Below are positions 16,983 through 24,387 of a stretch of DNA of 64,000 bases, in pieces. The stretch is taken from NCBI GenBank assembly GCA_019244185.1, contig JAFATB010000014.1, positions 189,587-253,586 on the forward strand, written 5' to 3'. Below the pieces are notes generated by a model. It was not told the origin of the DNA. It saw only the letters and a program-made list of their open reading frames with translations, and searched no databases. How positions within the stretch are numbered: position 1 is the stretch's first letter; the number at the start of each line of letters is the position of its first letter. This DNA comes from Acidobacteriota bacterium (lineage in GTDB: Bacteria; Acidobacteriota; Thermoanaerobaculia; Gp7-AA8). Made by a program: the position numbers and the translations under genes.

Positions 16983-17542
16983 ACCAGTGATCCCGTGAAA
17001 GGCTGCAACTGCTCGCGGAGCTTGCGCACCGCGCGAAAGATGGTGTTCTTCGTGGCGTTCATGCGGGTCCCCAGGACTTGTCCGATCTCTTCGAGCGGCA
17101 TTCCTTCGAAGTGGCGGAGGACGAACGCCGTCCGCTCGTTGCCGGACAATCCGGTCAGCGCCGCGGCGACGGCGCGCTGCATCTCGAGTCCGTGCACGAC
17201 GCGGTCGGGTTGCGCGTCGTGCGAGGCGATGGTGGAGAGGTCGTCAGAAGCGTCGATGCGTCCCTCGCGGCGCCGGCGCGCGTCGAGGAGATCGAGCGAG
17301 CAGTTCACGCCGATGCGGTGCAGCCAGGTCGTGAAGGTCGCTCGCGCATCGAAGGTGTCGAGGCGGCGGTACGCGCGGAGAAACGTCTCCTGCACGACGT
17401 CGTCCGCATCGGCGGGGTTGCCGGTGATGCGGTAGGCCATGCGGTAGATCGCCCGCGTGTGGCGTTCGACGAGCAGCCGGAAGGCGTCTTCGTCGCCGCT
17501 CCGGACGCGCTCGACCAAACCGCTGTCGTCGTGCGTTTCCAT
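16979..17542 (-). CDS. ECF RNA polymerase sigma factor (RpoE-like)
   Basis: A 187-residue group IV sigma factor. Region 2 is present (FRLLVERHTRAIYRMAYRIT and DADDVVQETFLRAYRRLDTF) and so is region 4 (LSGNERTAFVLRHFEGMPLEEIGQVLG), joined by a short linker. It is the first gene of a four-gene operon with an anti-sigma factor and two exported HEAT-repeat proteins. ECF sigmas of this kind usually activate their own promoter and a cell-envelope regulon. No autoregulatory promoter could be fixed by eye in the short upstream gap. Confidence 0.92.
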   Translation of the reverse strand: METHDDSGLVERVRSGDEDAFRLLVERHTRAIYRMAYRITGNPADADDVVQETFLRAYRRLDTFDARATFTTWLHRIGVNCSLDLLDARRRREGRIDASDDLSTIASHDAQPDRVVHGLEMQRAVAAALTGLSGNERTAFVLRHFEGMPLEEIGQVLGTRMNATKNTIFRAVRKLREQLQPFTGSLV

Positions 17543-17613
17543 TCGAGCCGGTTAGACCCGCGATTCCGGAAAGAGTTAGTTCCGGGCCGAGGTACAGGAC
17601 ATCGCAAACGCTA

Positions 17614-18435
17614 CTACGCGAAACCCGCTTCGCGCACGATCCGCGCGCGCAAAGCCTCGTCCGGCATCGGCCCCTCGCCCGCGCGCAGGTTCGCGCGCAG
17701 ATGCTCGAGGTCCGACGTCGCCGGAATCGCGCACGTGATGGCCGGATGGGCGACGACGAACTTGAGCAGCAGCTCGCTCCACGTCGCGCACTGCAGTTCT
17801 TTCGCGAAGTCGGGCAGCGGCTTGCCGCGCAGCGAGCGGAAGACGGAGCCCGAGCCGAACGGACGGTTCGCGAGCACGGCGATGCCGCGATTCGCCGCGA
17901 GCGGCAGGAGTCGCCGCTCGGCCTCGCGCTCGGCGACGGAGTAGTTGAGCTGCACGAAGTCGATGCCGCCGCGCTCGACGAACGGCTCGAGCGCCGCGTA
18001 CGCGCTGGCGGTGTAGTGCGTCACGCCGAGGTAGCGGATGCGGCCTTCGCGCTTCCAGGCGGCAAGGGTGGAGAGGTGTGTTTCCGCATCGACGAGATTG
18101 TGGATCTGCAGGAGATCCACCCTGCCGCCCATTTTCTCGATGGATGCTTGCATCTCCGCGATGCCCGCCGCGCGTCCGCGCGTCCACACCTTCGTGGCCA
18201 GGAAGAGCCGGTCCGCGATGCCGAGCGACGTCGCGAGCTCGCCCACGACCGCTTCGGCACGGCCATACATCGGCGAGGAGTCGACGACGCGTCCGCCGCC
18301 GTCGACGAAGGCCGAGAGCACGTTCGCCAGCGGCTCGCGCGCGGAACGCGAGCCGCCGACGTCGAACGTCTGCCACGTGCCGAGTCCGATGACGGGAATC
18401 GCTTCGCCGGTCGACGGAATCGGACGCGTGAGCAT
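17614..18435 (-). CDS. Aldo/keto reductase
   Basis: A 273-residue NADPH-dependent oxidoreductase with a TIM-barrel fold. The expected tetrad is visible: Asp and Tyr in VDSSPMYG, Lys in LATKVWTRG and His in LLQIHNLVD. No N-terminal signal peptide is seen, although some related proteins are Tat-exported. The start lies only 3 bp after the stop of the RNA helicase gene on the same strand, so the two are probably co-transcribed, though no functional link is obvious. The substrate is unknown. Confidence 0.88.
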   Translation of the reverse strand: MLTRPIPSTGEAIPVIGLGTWQTFDVGGSRSAREPLANVLSAFVDGGGRVVDSSPMYGRAEAVVGELATSLGIADRLFLATKVWTRGRAAGIAEMQASIEKMGGRVDLLQIHNLVDAETHLSTLAAWKREGRIRYLGVTHYTASAYAALEPFVERGGIDFVQLNYSVAEREAERRLLPLAANRGIAVLANRPFGSGSVFRSLRGKPLPDFAKELQCATWSELLLKFVVAHPAITCAIPATSDLEHLRANLRAGEGPMPDEALRARIVREAGFA

Positions 18436-18438
18436 GGC

Positions 18439-19752
18439 TTACGGTCGCGTGCGGCCGCGCTGCGCGCGCGGCGCGGGAGCCGGCGGCGCCTGCGCGGAAC
18501 GCGCGTGCGGCGCGGGATGGTTGCGATGCTGCGGCGGGCGCTGCTGCGTGCGCGCCTGCGGATGTGACTGCGAACGCGACTGCGTGCGCGGCATCATCGG
18601 CTGCGGCGCCGGCGCGCGGTCGGTGTAGTCGAAGCCTTCGAGCTGCTTGCGCGGAATCGGGCGGCGCGTGAGCTTCTCGACGTCGCGCACGTACGGCGCG
18701 TCGTCGTTCGTCACGAAGCTGATCGCGTCTCCGATCGCCTGCGCGCGTCCCGTGCGCCCGATGCGATGCACGTAATCCTCGGCATGCATCGGGAAGTCGA
18801 AGTTGATCACGTGCGAGATCCCTTCGACGTCGATGCCGCGCGCGGCGATGTCGGTGGCGACGAGCACGCGGACGTTGCCCGACTTGAACGCTTTGAGCGC
18901 GGCGACGCGCTGTCCCTGTGAGCGGTTCGAGTGCAGCGCGGCGGTCTCGATACCGGCCTGCTTGAGCTTGCGCGCGATCTTGTCGGCGCCGTGCTTCGTG
19001 CGCGAGAAGACGAGCACGGAGTCGAGCGCGTCGTGCTGCAGCAATGCGAGCAGCAACTCGACCTTGCGCGACTTCGGCACCGGATACAGCGCCTGCGCGA
19101 CGGTGTCCGCGGGATTCGAGCGGCGGCCGATCTCGACCGTCTCCGGATTCTGCAGGAACGCCGAGGTGACCTGTTCGATCTCGTTCGAGAGCGTGGCCGA
19201 GAAGAGCAGCGTCTGCCGGTCTTTCGGCAGCGCGCCGACGACGCGGCGGATCTGCGGAAGGAAGCCCATGTCGAGCATGCGGTCCGCTTCGTCGAGGACG
19301 GCATAGCGGATGTCGCGCAGGTCGACGTGACGCGACTGCATCAGATCGAGAAGACGCCCCGGGGTGGCGACGATGATGTCGACGCCGCGGCGCAGCGCGT
19401 CGATCTGCGGCTGTTCGCCGACGCCGCCGAAGATCGCGACGCGGCGGAAGGGGAGGTGGCGCGAGAGCGTGGCGATCGACTCGTCGATCTGCGCGGCGAG
19501 CTCGCGCGTCGGGGCGAGGACGAGCGCGCGCGGCGTGCGGCGCACGTGCGGCGGCTGCGATGCGAGCATTTCGAGCAGCGGAAGGACGAACGCGGCGGTC
19601 TTGCCGGTGCCGGTCTGGGCGATGCCGATCAGATCGCGGCCGGCGAGAGCGTGCGGAATCGCGGCCTGCTGAATCGGCGTCGGCTCGGTGTAGCCGGCGT
19701 CGGTGACCGCGCGAAGAAGAGTCGGACGAAGTCCGAGTGTAGAAAATGACAT
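18439..19752 (-). CDS. DEAD-box RNA helicase, RhlE type
   Basis: A 437-residue ATP-dependent RNA helicase. Motifs in order: Q-motif (FSTLGLRPTLL...PTPIQ), I (AQTGTGKTA), Ia (PTRELAAQI), II (VLDEADRMLDMG), III (SAT), IV (LVFSRTKHGADKIA), V (VATDIAARGIDVEG) and VI (HRIGRTGRA). The last 70 residues form a basic, Pro/Gln/Arg-rich tail (SQSHPQARTQQRPPQHRNHP), a low-complexity RNA-binding extension typical of RhlE proteins. It probably acts in ribosome assembly or mRNA turnover. The start is ATG at 19752. Confidence 0.93.
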   Translation of the reverse strand: MSFSTLGLRPTLLRAVTDAGYTEPTPIQQAAIPHALAGRDLIGIAQTGTGKTAAFVLPLLEMLASQPPHVRRTPRALVLAPTRELAAQIDESIATLSRHLPFRRVAIFGGVGEQPQIDALRRGVDIIVATPGRLLDLMQSRHVDLRDIRYAVLDEADRMLDMGFLPQIRRVVGALPKDRQTLLFSATLSNEIEQVTSAFLQNPETVEIGRRSNPADTVAQALYPVPKSRKVELLLALLQHDALDSVLVFSRTKHGADKIARKLKQAGIETAALHSNRSQGQRVAALKAFKSGNVRVLVATDIAARGIDVEGISHVINFDFPMHAEDYVHRIGRTGRAQAIGDAISFVTNDDAPYVRDVEKLTRRPIPRKQLEGFDYTDRAPAPQPMMPRTQSRSQSHPQARTQQRPPQHRNHPAPHARSAQAPPAPAPRAQRGRTRP

Positions 19753-19855
19753 GCGGCGCCGAGAACCGGAGGGGGAGGGCGTAAATTGCCTGGCTCGAGG
19801 GTAGGGAAGAGAATCGTATTGGCTCTCCTTAAAAACACTCGTTCAAGGATCGACT

Positions 19856-21289
19856 ATGACTCTCTTCCTCGTGATCTTCGGTGCTCTCGCGTTCGCGGCC
19901 GTCGTGGTTCTGGCCGTTCTTCTTCGCAGTCAAACCCTTCAGCGAAATCAACTGGTCGAGCGATTCCGCGGTGTCGTCGATGCGGATGCGGAACGCAAGC
20001 GCGTCCTCGCTGAGCTCGAACGCGAGCAAAACGCGGCGCGCTCTGAGACCGAGCGGCAGCGCGCCGAGGCCGCGGCGCAGCTCGCGTCGATCCGCAACCA
20101 GACCGCCTCGGATGCGCAACAACTGGCTGAGCTCCAGCGGAACATTCAGGGCCTGCGTGCGGAATTCGCGGCCCTCGATGAGGAGGCGAATCTCCAGTCG
20201 TTCGGCTTCTACAAACCGCATTACGCGTTTGCGGACTCAGCGCACTACGCGGCAGAGCTGGAGCGCATTTGCGACGCGCAGAAAGAAATGCTGAAACAGA
20301 AGCGCGCCGCCGTCTGCCAAAGCGAGTGGACCGTGAACGGCAGCAAGGCCGAAGGTCGCAAGCAGGTGAATCAAACCCTCAAGTTGATGCTGCGCGCGTT
20401 CAATGGCGAATGCGACGCGGCCATCGCCAAGGTCCGCTACAACAACGTCCACGTCATGGAAACGCGGATCAACAAAGCGTACGACGTCATCAACAGCCTC
20501 GCCGAGGTGCAGCGTTGCGACATCACGCGCGAGTACCGCGAGCTGAAGTTGCAGGAACTCCGGCTGGTGCACGAGTACGAGGAGAAGCTGCAGGAAGAAA
20601 AAGAAGAGCAGCGCCGGATCCGCGAGCAGATGCGCGACGACGAGATCGCGCAACGGGAGCTGGAGAAGGCGCGCCTCGACGCGGAGCGGGAAGAACAGCG
20701 TTACGAGAAGGCGCTCGCGAAGGCGCGGGAAGAAGCCGAGCGTGCGGTGGGCGCGAAACAGGAGAAGCTGCTGAGCGAGATCGACGCACTGCGGCAGCGG
20801 CTCGCGGAAGCACAGGCGAACAAGGAGCGTGCGATTGCGCGCGCGCAGATGACGCGTTCAGGGCACGTCTACGTGATCTCGAACGTCGGCTCTTTCGGTG
20901 AGCACGTCTACAAGATCGGTATGACGCGGCGGCTCGATCCGATGGACCGCATCCGCGAGCTCGGCGACGCGTCCGTGCCTTTTCAGTTCGACGTGCACGC
21001 CGTCCTGTTCAGCGAAGATGCTCCGGCTCTCGAGAATCGGCTGCATCGCGCATTTCACCAGCGCCGCGTGAATCGCATCAATGAACGGAAAGAGTTTTTC
21101 CGCGCGACCATCGACGAGATCATCACCACGGTCCAGCAGCATCACGGCGACGAGATCACGGTGACGCGTGCGGCGGAGGCGACCGAGTATCGCAAGACGC
21201 TCGCGCTGCTCGAAGCGGAACGTCAGCAGACTGCGACGCTGCCGATTCGCGAGGCCCCGGCGCCGGTGCGTTCCGTCGCCGCGGTCTGA
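19856..21289 (+). CDS. Membrane-anchored coiled-coil DUF4041/GIY-YIG (T5orf172) protein
   Basis: 477 residues. Residues 1-24 form a membrane helix; about 30-112 form a coiled coil; about 115-225 match the DUF4041 core (FGFYKPHYAFADSAHYAAEL...EWTVNGSKAEGR); about 225-325 form a second Glu/Arg/Lys coiled coil; about 328-420 form a GIY-YIG nuclease-like T5orf172 domain (VYVISN...YKIGMTRR and a distal ENRLHRAF). AAGGA lies upstream of the ATG. DUF4041 with T5orf172 is common in phages and mobile or defence contexts, but here it sits between housekeeping genes. Whether it cuts DNA is not known. Confidence 0.83.
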   Translation: MTLFLVIFGALAFAAVVVLAVLLRSQTLQRNQLVERFRGVVDADAERKRVLAELEREQNAARSETERQRAEAAAQLASIRNQTASDAQQLAELQRNIQGLRAEFAALDEEANLQSFGFYKPHYAFADSAHYAAELERICDAQKEMLKQKRAAVCQSEWTVNGSKAEGRKQVNQTLKLMLRAFNGECDAAIAKVRYNNVHVMETRINKAYDVINSLAEVQRCDITREYRELKLQELRLVHEYEEKLQEEKEEQRRIREQMRDDEIAQRELEKARLDAEREEQRYEKALAKAREEAERAVGAKQEKLLSEIDALRQRLAEAQANKERAIARAQMTRSGHVYVISNVGSFGEHVYKIGMTRRLDPMDRIRELGDASVPFQFDVHAVLFSEDAPALENRLHRAFHQRRVNRINERKEFFRATIDEIITTVQQHHGDEITVTRAAEATEYRKTLALLEAERQQTATLPIREAPAPVRSVAAV

Positions 21290-21292
21290 CGC

Positions 21293-21889
21293 CTACGACA
21301 CGATTTCCAGCTCCGCGACCGTCGAACGCAGCTCGCGCGGGAGCCAGCAGTACGGGCCGATTTGCGTGAAGCCGGCTTTGCGGAACGTGTTGCGGTAGAA
21401 CGCGGCGGGACGGCGCATGAGGCCGTCGAGGTCGCCCACGATGTCGTCTTCTTTCGTGAGGACTTCGAGGAAGGCGAGGCCGTCGCATGCTTTCGCGATC
21501 GCGGCGATGCCGGGGCGGATGTCGCGCTCGGCGACGTAGTGCAGGACGTCGGAGCAGATGACGAGATCGTGGACACCGAGGTCGAGGGAGGGGAGCTCGT
21601 GGAAGGCGGCCTTGTGGATGTTGCGCGTGCGGCCGAAGCGCTCGACGGCGTAGTCGGAAGGATCGAGTCCGGTGTACTCGATGCGGCTGCGCAGCGCGCG
21701 GAGATGCGGGAGCCACGCGCCTTCGCCGCAGCCGACGTCGAGCACGCTGCGCAGCGGGCGGCGCATCACGTACTCGGCCATGGCCACGGCGAGCGCCACC
21801 TTGCGGCGCACCTCGAGGTGCGAGTTCACGCGCGTGTCGGGGCGGTGGTACCAGCGTTCGAAATACGCGCGGTCGTACTCTTTGGGCAT
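21293..21889 (-). CDS. Class I SAM-dependent methyltransferase at the end of the repeat-peptide cassette
   Basis: A 198-residue Rossmann-fold methyltransferase. Motif I is VLDVGCGEGAWLPHL, the acidic post-I region is YTGLDPSDYAVERF and motif IV is DLVICSDVLHYV. The remainder (TKEDDIVGDLDGLMRRPAAFY) looks like small-molecule or peptide methyltransferases of the NodS/type-11 class. The start is 14 bp after the stop of the sucrase/ferredoxin-like gene on the same strand. It may also have its own promoter, since TACGAT lies 8 bases before the ATG. In this setting the substrate could be the modified Asp-rich peptide; that is inference. Confidence 0.83.
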   Translation of the reverse strand: MPKEYDRAYFERWYHRPDTRVNSHLEVRRKVALAVAMAEYVMRRPLRSVLDVGCGEGAWLPHLRALRSRIEYTGLDPSDYAVERFGRTRNIHKAAFHELPSLDLGVHDLVICSDVLHYVAERDIRPGIAAIAKACDGLAFLEVLTKEDDIVGDLDGLMRRPAAFYRNTFRKAGFTQIGPYCWLPRELRSTVAELEIVS

Positions 21890-21897
21890 CGGCGCGA

Positions 21898-21903
21898 ATC
21901 GTA
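21898..21903 (-). promoter_or_regulatory. -10-like hexamer TACGAT before the methyltransferase
   Basis: On the minus strand TACGAT directly follows the TAA stop of the upstream gene and ends 8 bases before the methyltransferase ATG. If used, the methyltransferase could be expressed independently of the cassette as a leaderless mRNA. Confidence 0.3.
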
Positions 21904-22791
21904 TTACGGCTGCCTGGTCGCGTAGGCGACGAGGCGGAACTGGCGGATCGGCGCGGCGCTCGGCGTGAGGCACGTGGCGTACGCCGACTCGACCGCGGTG
22001 TAGTGCTCGAGCGTGACCTCGTGGATCGTGCCGCTGTTGTCGCGCAGCTCGATGCGCGTGTGGCCGTCGACGAGCGACTCGCGGCTGACGAAGTGCAGGG
22101 CGTCGCGCGCGTGCAGGCTCGTGGCGCGGCGGACGAACGTCTCCGCCGCCTGTACCGGACGCGAGACGGAGCTGCGCCCGCGATACGACGGCAGGAGGAT
22201 CTCGTCGCGCGCGATCGAGGCTACGAGCTCGTTCGCCTGCGACGGCTCGACCGGGCCGTAGTAGAGACCCCACGGCAGCACGAGCGCGTTCGCGGCGAAG
22301 CGATCGCCGCCGATGTGCGAGCACTGCCAGACGTCGATGCCGTCGTAGTGGCGCAGCGCGTCGTAGAGCGGATAGCCGCGGCGGCCGCAACAGGAGTCGT
22401 GCTGGCCGTGCGTGCAGACGAGGACGAGCGGCTTCGCGACCGGCGCGATCTCATCGCGCAGCGCCTCGAACGAGAAGGTCGCCAGCTCGTCGATCGAGTC
22501 GAGGTCGCGCATCGCGACGCCGGGATGGGGCGTGCTGCGCGCGACGTAGACGCGGATCGGGCCGAGGCATTCGTTGCGGCGGCGGATGAAGACGACGCGG
22601 CTGCGCTGGATCGCGCGCGTGGCGCGGAGCAGCGCGGTGCGGGCCGCGGGCGGCATCGCCGCGTCGGACATCGGCTCGCGTCCCCAGGTGATCGGCAGTT
22701 CGACGAGGATCCAGAGATCGACGCGCGCGGCGCTGGCGATGTTGTCGTCGCCGCGCAACCGCGCGGCGTCGGAGCAGAACGGGCGCCTCAC
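21904..22791 (-). CDS. Sucrase/ferredoxin-like (thioredoxin-fold) protein
   Basis: A 295-residue protein of the Suc_Fer-like family, whose members are thioredoxin-fold proteins thought to bind a [2Fe-2S] cluster. Family landmarks are the N-terminal RRPFCSDAARLRGDD, a central CTHGQHDSCCGRRG and a downstream HIGGDRFAANALVLPWGLYYG. The Cys and His residues of the latter two are candidate cluster ligands. The start is a GTG overlapping the oxygenase stop as GTGA, so translation is coupled. Next to a 2-oxoglutarate/Fe(II)-type enzyme it could supply electrons or keep the iron reduced; this role is inferred from position only. Confidence 0.85.
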   Translation of the reverse strand: MRRPFCSDAARLRGDDNIASAARVDLWILVELPITWGREPMSDAAMPPAARTALLRATRAIQRSRVVFIRRRNECLGPIRVYVARSTPHPGVAMRDLDSIDELATFSFEALRDEIAPVAKPLVLVCTHGQHDSCCGRRGYPLYDALRHYDGIDVWQCSHIGGDRFAANALVLPWGLYYGPVEPSQANELVASIARDEILLPSYRGRSSVSRPVQAAETFVRRATSLHARDALHFVSRESLVDGHTRIELRDNSGTIHEVTLEHYTAVESAYATCLTPSAAPIRQFRLVAYATRQP

Positions 22792-24017
22792 GCGTCCGGC
22801 TCGCCCGTCACGTTGACGAGCCCCTGCCGCGCGAGGTCCGCGACGAACTGCTGCACGGCGTCGGGCGCGAGCGCATCGCCGGCCGCGGTGCAAAGCTCGG
22901 CGACCGTCGCGGGACCGCGCGCGAGCGTGTGCAGCAGCGGCTCGGTCGCGGCCGCGAACTGCCACGCGCGGCCGTTCGCGTCGAAGCGGATCGCGTCGGC
23001 GTCGCGGACGATGTGCAGTTCGCGCGGTGCGGCGAGCATCACGCGCGCATCGAGCGGCAGCGCCGTCGCATCGGCAACGCTCCACGGCAGATTCGCCCAG
23101 CCGCGCGAACGCGCGCGTACGTCGTGATGCGCGAAGTAGCGTGCGAGCAGCTCGTCGTCGAGCTGGTCGACGAGTTGGCGGCGCAGTTTCGCGAACTGCT
23201 CCCTGCGTTCGTCATCGGATGCGAAGCGTCGCAGCGGCGCGCGAAAGTCGGTCGACGCGCGCAGCTGATCGCCGAGCCAGTGCACGAGATTGACGCCCGT
23301 GCGCTGGTGGATGCCGAACGTGAGATGCAGCGTGACCTCGCCGACGCCCGACGCCTCGTGCCACCAGCCGCGCGGGATGTAGAGCGCGTCGCCGTCTTCG
23401 AGCAATCCTTCCCATACGACCTTGTCGGGCGCGGTCTTGTTCGGCGCGATGTCGTCTTTCAGCGGATGCGGACGTCCGCCCTCGTACACGCGCCAGTACT
23501 TTTTCCCGTAGACCTGCAGCACCACGACGTCGTGCGTGTCGCAGTGGCGGTTGAAGCCCTGCTGCTCGCGCCATCCCGCGTACAGATTCACCTGCACGGC
23601 TTCATGCAGCACCCGCTCGAAATCCTCGGCCAGCCGCATCACGCCATCGGCCATGTCGTCGACCGCGTCGATGATCAGCGTGTAGCCGTCGCGCAGCCGT
23701 TCGGCGAGCTTCTCCGGCACGACGAACGGCACGCGTCCGCCGTCGTAGCGGAGATACGCGTTCTTCGGCGCGAACTCTCCCTTGCGCACGAGGCGCAGGC
23801 GCGGCGGCTCGAGGCGGTGCTTCTGCAGCATCGCATTCACTTCATCCCACGAGAGCAGCGACTGGAAGCGCCCGCGCTCGCCGGGGAGATGCGCGAACGT
23901 GCGGCCCCAGACGCGCGTGAGGAAGTCATCGGCGCCGTTCGCGCCGATGACTTCCGTGAAACTCGTGCCGCGTGACGCGACGTCAGGCGTTGTCGGTGCC
24001 GTCGGAGTCACCGCCAT
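22788..24017 (-). CDS. JmjC/cupin_4 Fe(II)/2-oxoglutarate oxygenase (ROX-like) next to a repeat peptide
   Basis: About 409 residues. The double-stranded beta-helix core carries His158-x-Asp160 in FNRHCDTHDVVVLQVYGKKYW and a distal His220 in YIPRGWWHEASG, the iron-binding triad of ribosomal oxygenase-type JmjC proteins. Residues about 352-405 form a winged-helix-like C-terminal domain (PLLHTLARGPATVAELC). In this frame the first plausible start after the peptide leader is ATG 24017 (or GTG 24011), inside the 3' end of the peptide gene. Members hydroxylate amino-acid side chains. A hydroxylase of the Asp-rich neighbour is the obvious hypothesis. The 3' end overlaps the sucrase/ferredoxin-like gene. 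Confidence 0.83.
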   Translation of the reverse strand: MAVTPTAPTTPDVASRGTSFTEVIGANGADDFLTRVWGRTFAHLPGERGRFQSLLSWDEVNAMLQKHRLEPPRLRLVRKGEFAPKNAYLRYDGGRVPFVVPEKLAERLRDGYTLIIDAVDDMADGVMRLAEDFERVLHEAVQVNLYAGWREQQGFNRHCDTHDVVVLQVYGKKYWRVYEGGRPHPLKDDIAPNKTAPDKVVWEGLLEDGDALYIPRGWWHEASGVGEVTLHLTFGIHQRTGVNLVHWLGDQLRASTDFRAPLRRFASDDERREQFAKLRRQLVDQLDDELLARYFAHHDVRARSRGWANLPWSVADATALPLDARVMLAAPRELHIVRDADAIRFDANGRAWQFAAATEPLLHTLARGPATVAELCTAAGDALAPDAVQQFVADLARQGLVNVTGEPDA

Positions 24018-24285
24018 CGGTGCCGTCGTCGTCTCCTTCTTCGTCATCGTCGGCCGCGTCGCCGTCTTCGCCGTCGGTGCCGTCACCGTCGGTGCCGTCG
24101 CCTTCGCCGGCGTCGCCGTCTTCACCGTCGGTGCCGTCGCCGTCCGTGCCGTCGGCGTCGCCGCCGTCGGTGCCATCCGAATCGCCGCCCGGCTTCTTGC
24201 CGGGCGCGTCGGAACCAGCGGTGGCGGCGAGCATCACGGCATCCAAATCGCGAATCTCATCGATCAACTGCATCTCTTCGCTCAT
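23983..24285 (-). CDS. Acidic DGTD-repeat peptide, putative precursor of a modified peptide
   Basis: 100 residues. Positions 1-26 form a helical leader-like segment (SEEMQLIDEIRDLDAVML); 28-34 read PGKKPGG, ending in Gly-Gly; 35-100 are almost only Asp, Gly, Thr, Glu and Ala, with seven DGTD units (GDGTDGDGTDGEDGD occurs twice). The ATG at 24285 is preceded by an excellent GGAGG site at 6 bases. There are no Cys residues and only two Lys. The JmjC oxygenase gene begins inside its last 35 bp. The shape, leader plus repeated core plus tailoring genes, resembles multicore RiPP precursors. A calcium-binding or purely structural repeat is the alternative. Confidence 0.75.
   Translation of the reverse strand: MSEEMQLIDEIRDLDAVMLAATAGSDAPGKKPGGDSDGTDGGDADGTDGDGTDGEDGDAGEGDGTDGDGTDGEDGDAADDDEEGDDDGTDGGDSDGTDNA
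24057..24164 (-). repeat. 54-bp tandem repeat inside the peptide gene
   Basis: Two near-identical 54-bp (18-codon) units lie head to tail in the core-coding part (about 24057-24110 and 24111-24164). They encode GDGTDGDGTDGEDGDA-type sequence with a few silent differences. The surrounding DNA is a looser 15- to 24-bp repeat of the same words, so copy number may vary between strains. Confidence 0.7.
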
Positions 24286-24337
24286 GCAAACCTCCAAATC
24301 AGATGAACCCGACGCGTGCAGTGCTCGGGCCAAATGC

Positions 24338-24364
24338 AAAGGACGGCCCGGGGGCCGCCCTTTT
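24338..24364. terminator. GC-rich hairpin between membrane-protein gene and peptide cassette
   Basis: GGACGGCCC and GGGCCGCCC face each other with one mismatch and a very short loop. On the minus strand the stem is followed by TTTGCATTT; on the plus strand by TTTT. It lies downstream of the membrane-protein gene (24388-24756) and upstream of the peptide gene, so it probably insulates the cassette. Confidence 0.5.
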
Positions 24365-24387
24365 CCGACTGCACCGCGCGCGACATT

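Noticed and set aside
24018..24176. N-terminal extension of the oxygenase through the repeat region (Thr/Pro/Ala-rich)
   Set aside because: It is the alternate-frame reading of the DGTD repeats. The peptide frame has the strong ribosome site, so the extension is not taken as protein.
23983..24200. Repeat block considered as a CRISPR-like or other non-coding array
   Set aside because: The units are codon-periodic (18-codon units), contiguous without spacers, and lie in an ORF with a strong ribosome site.
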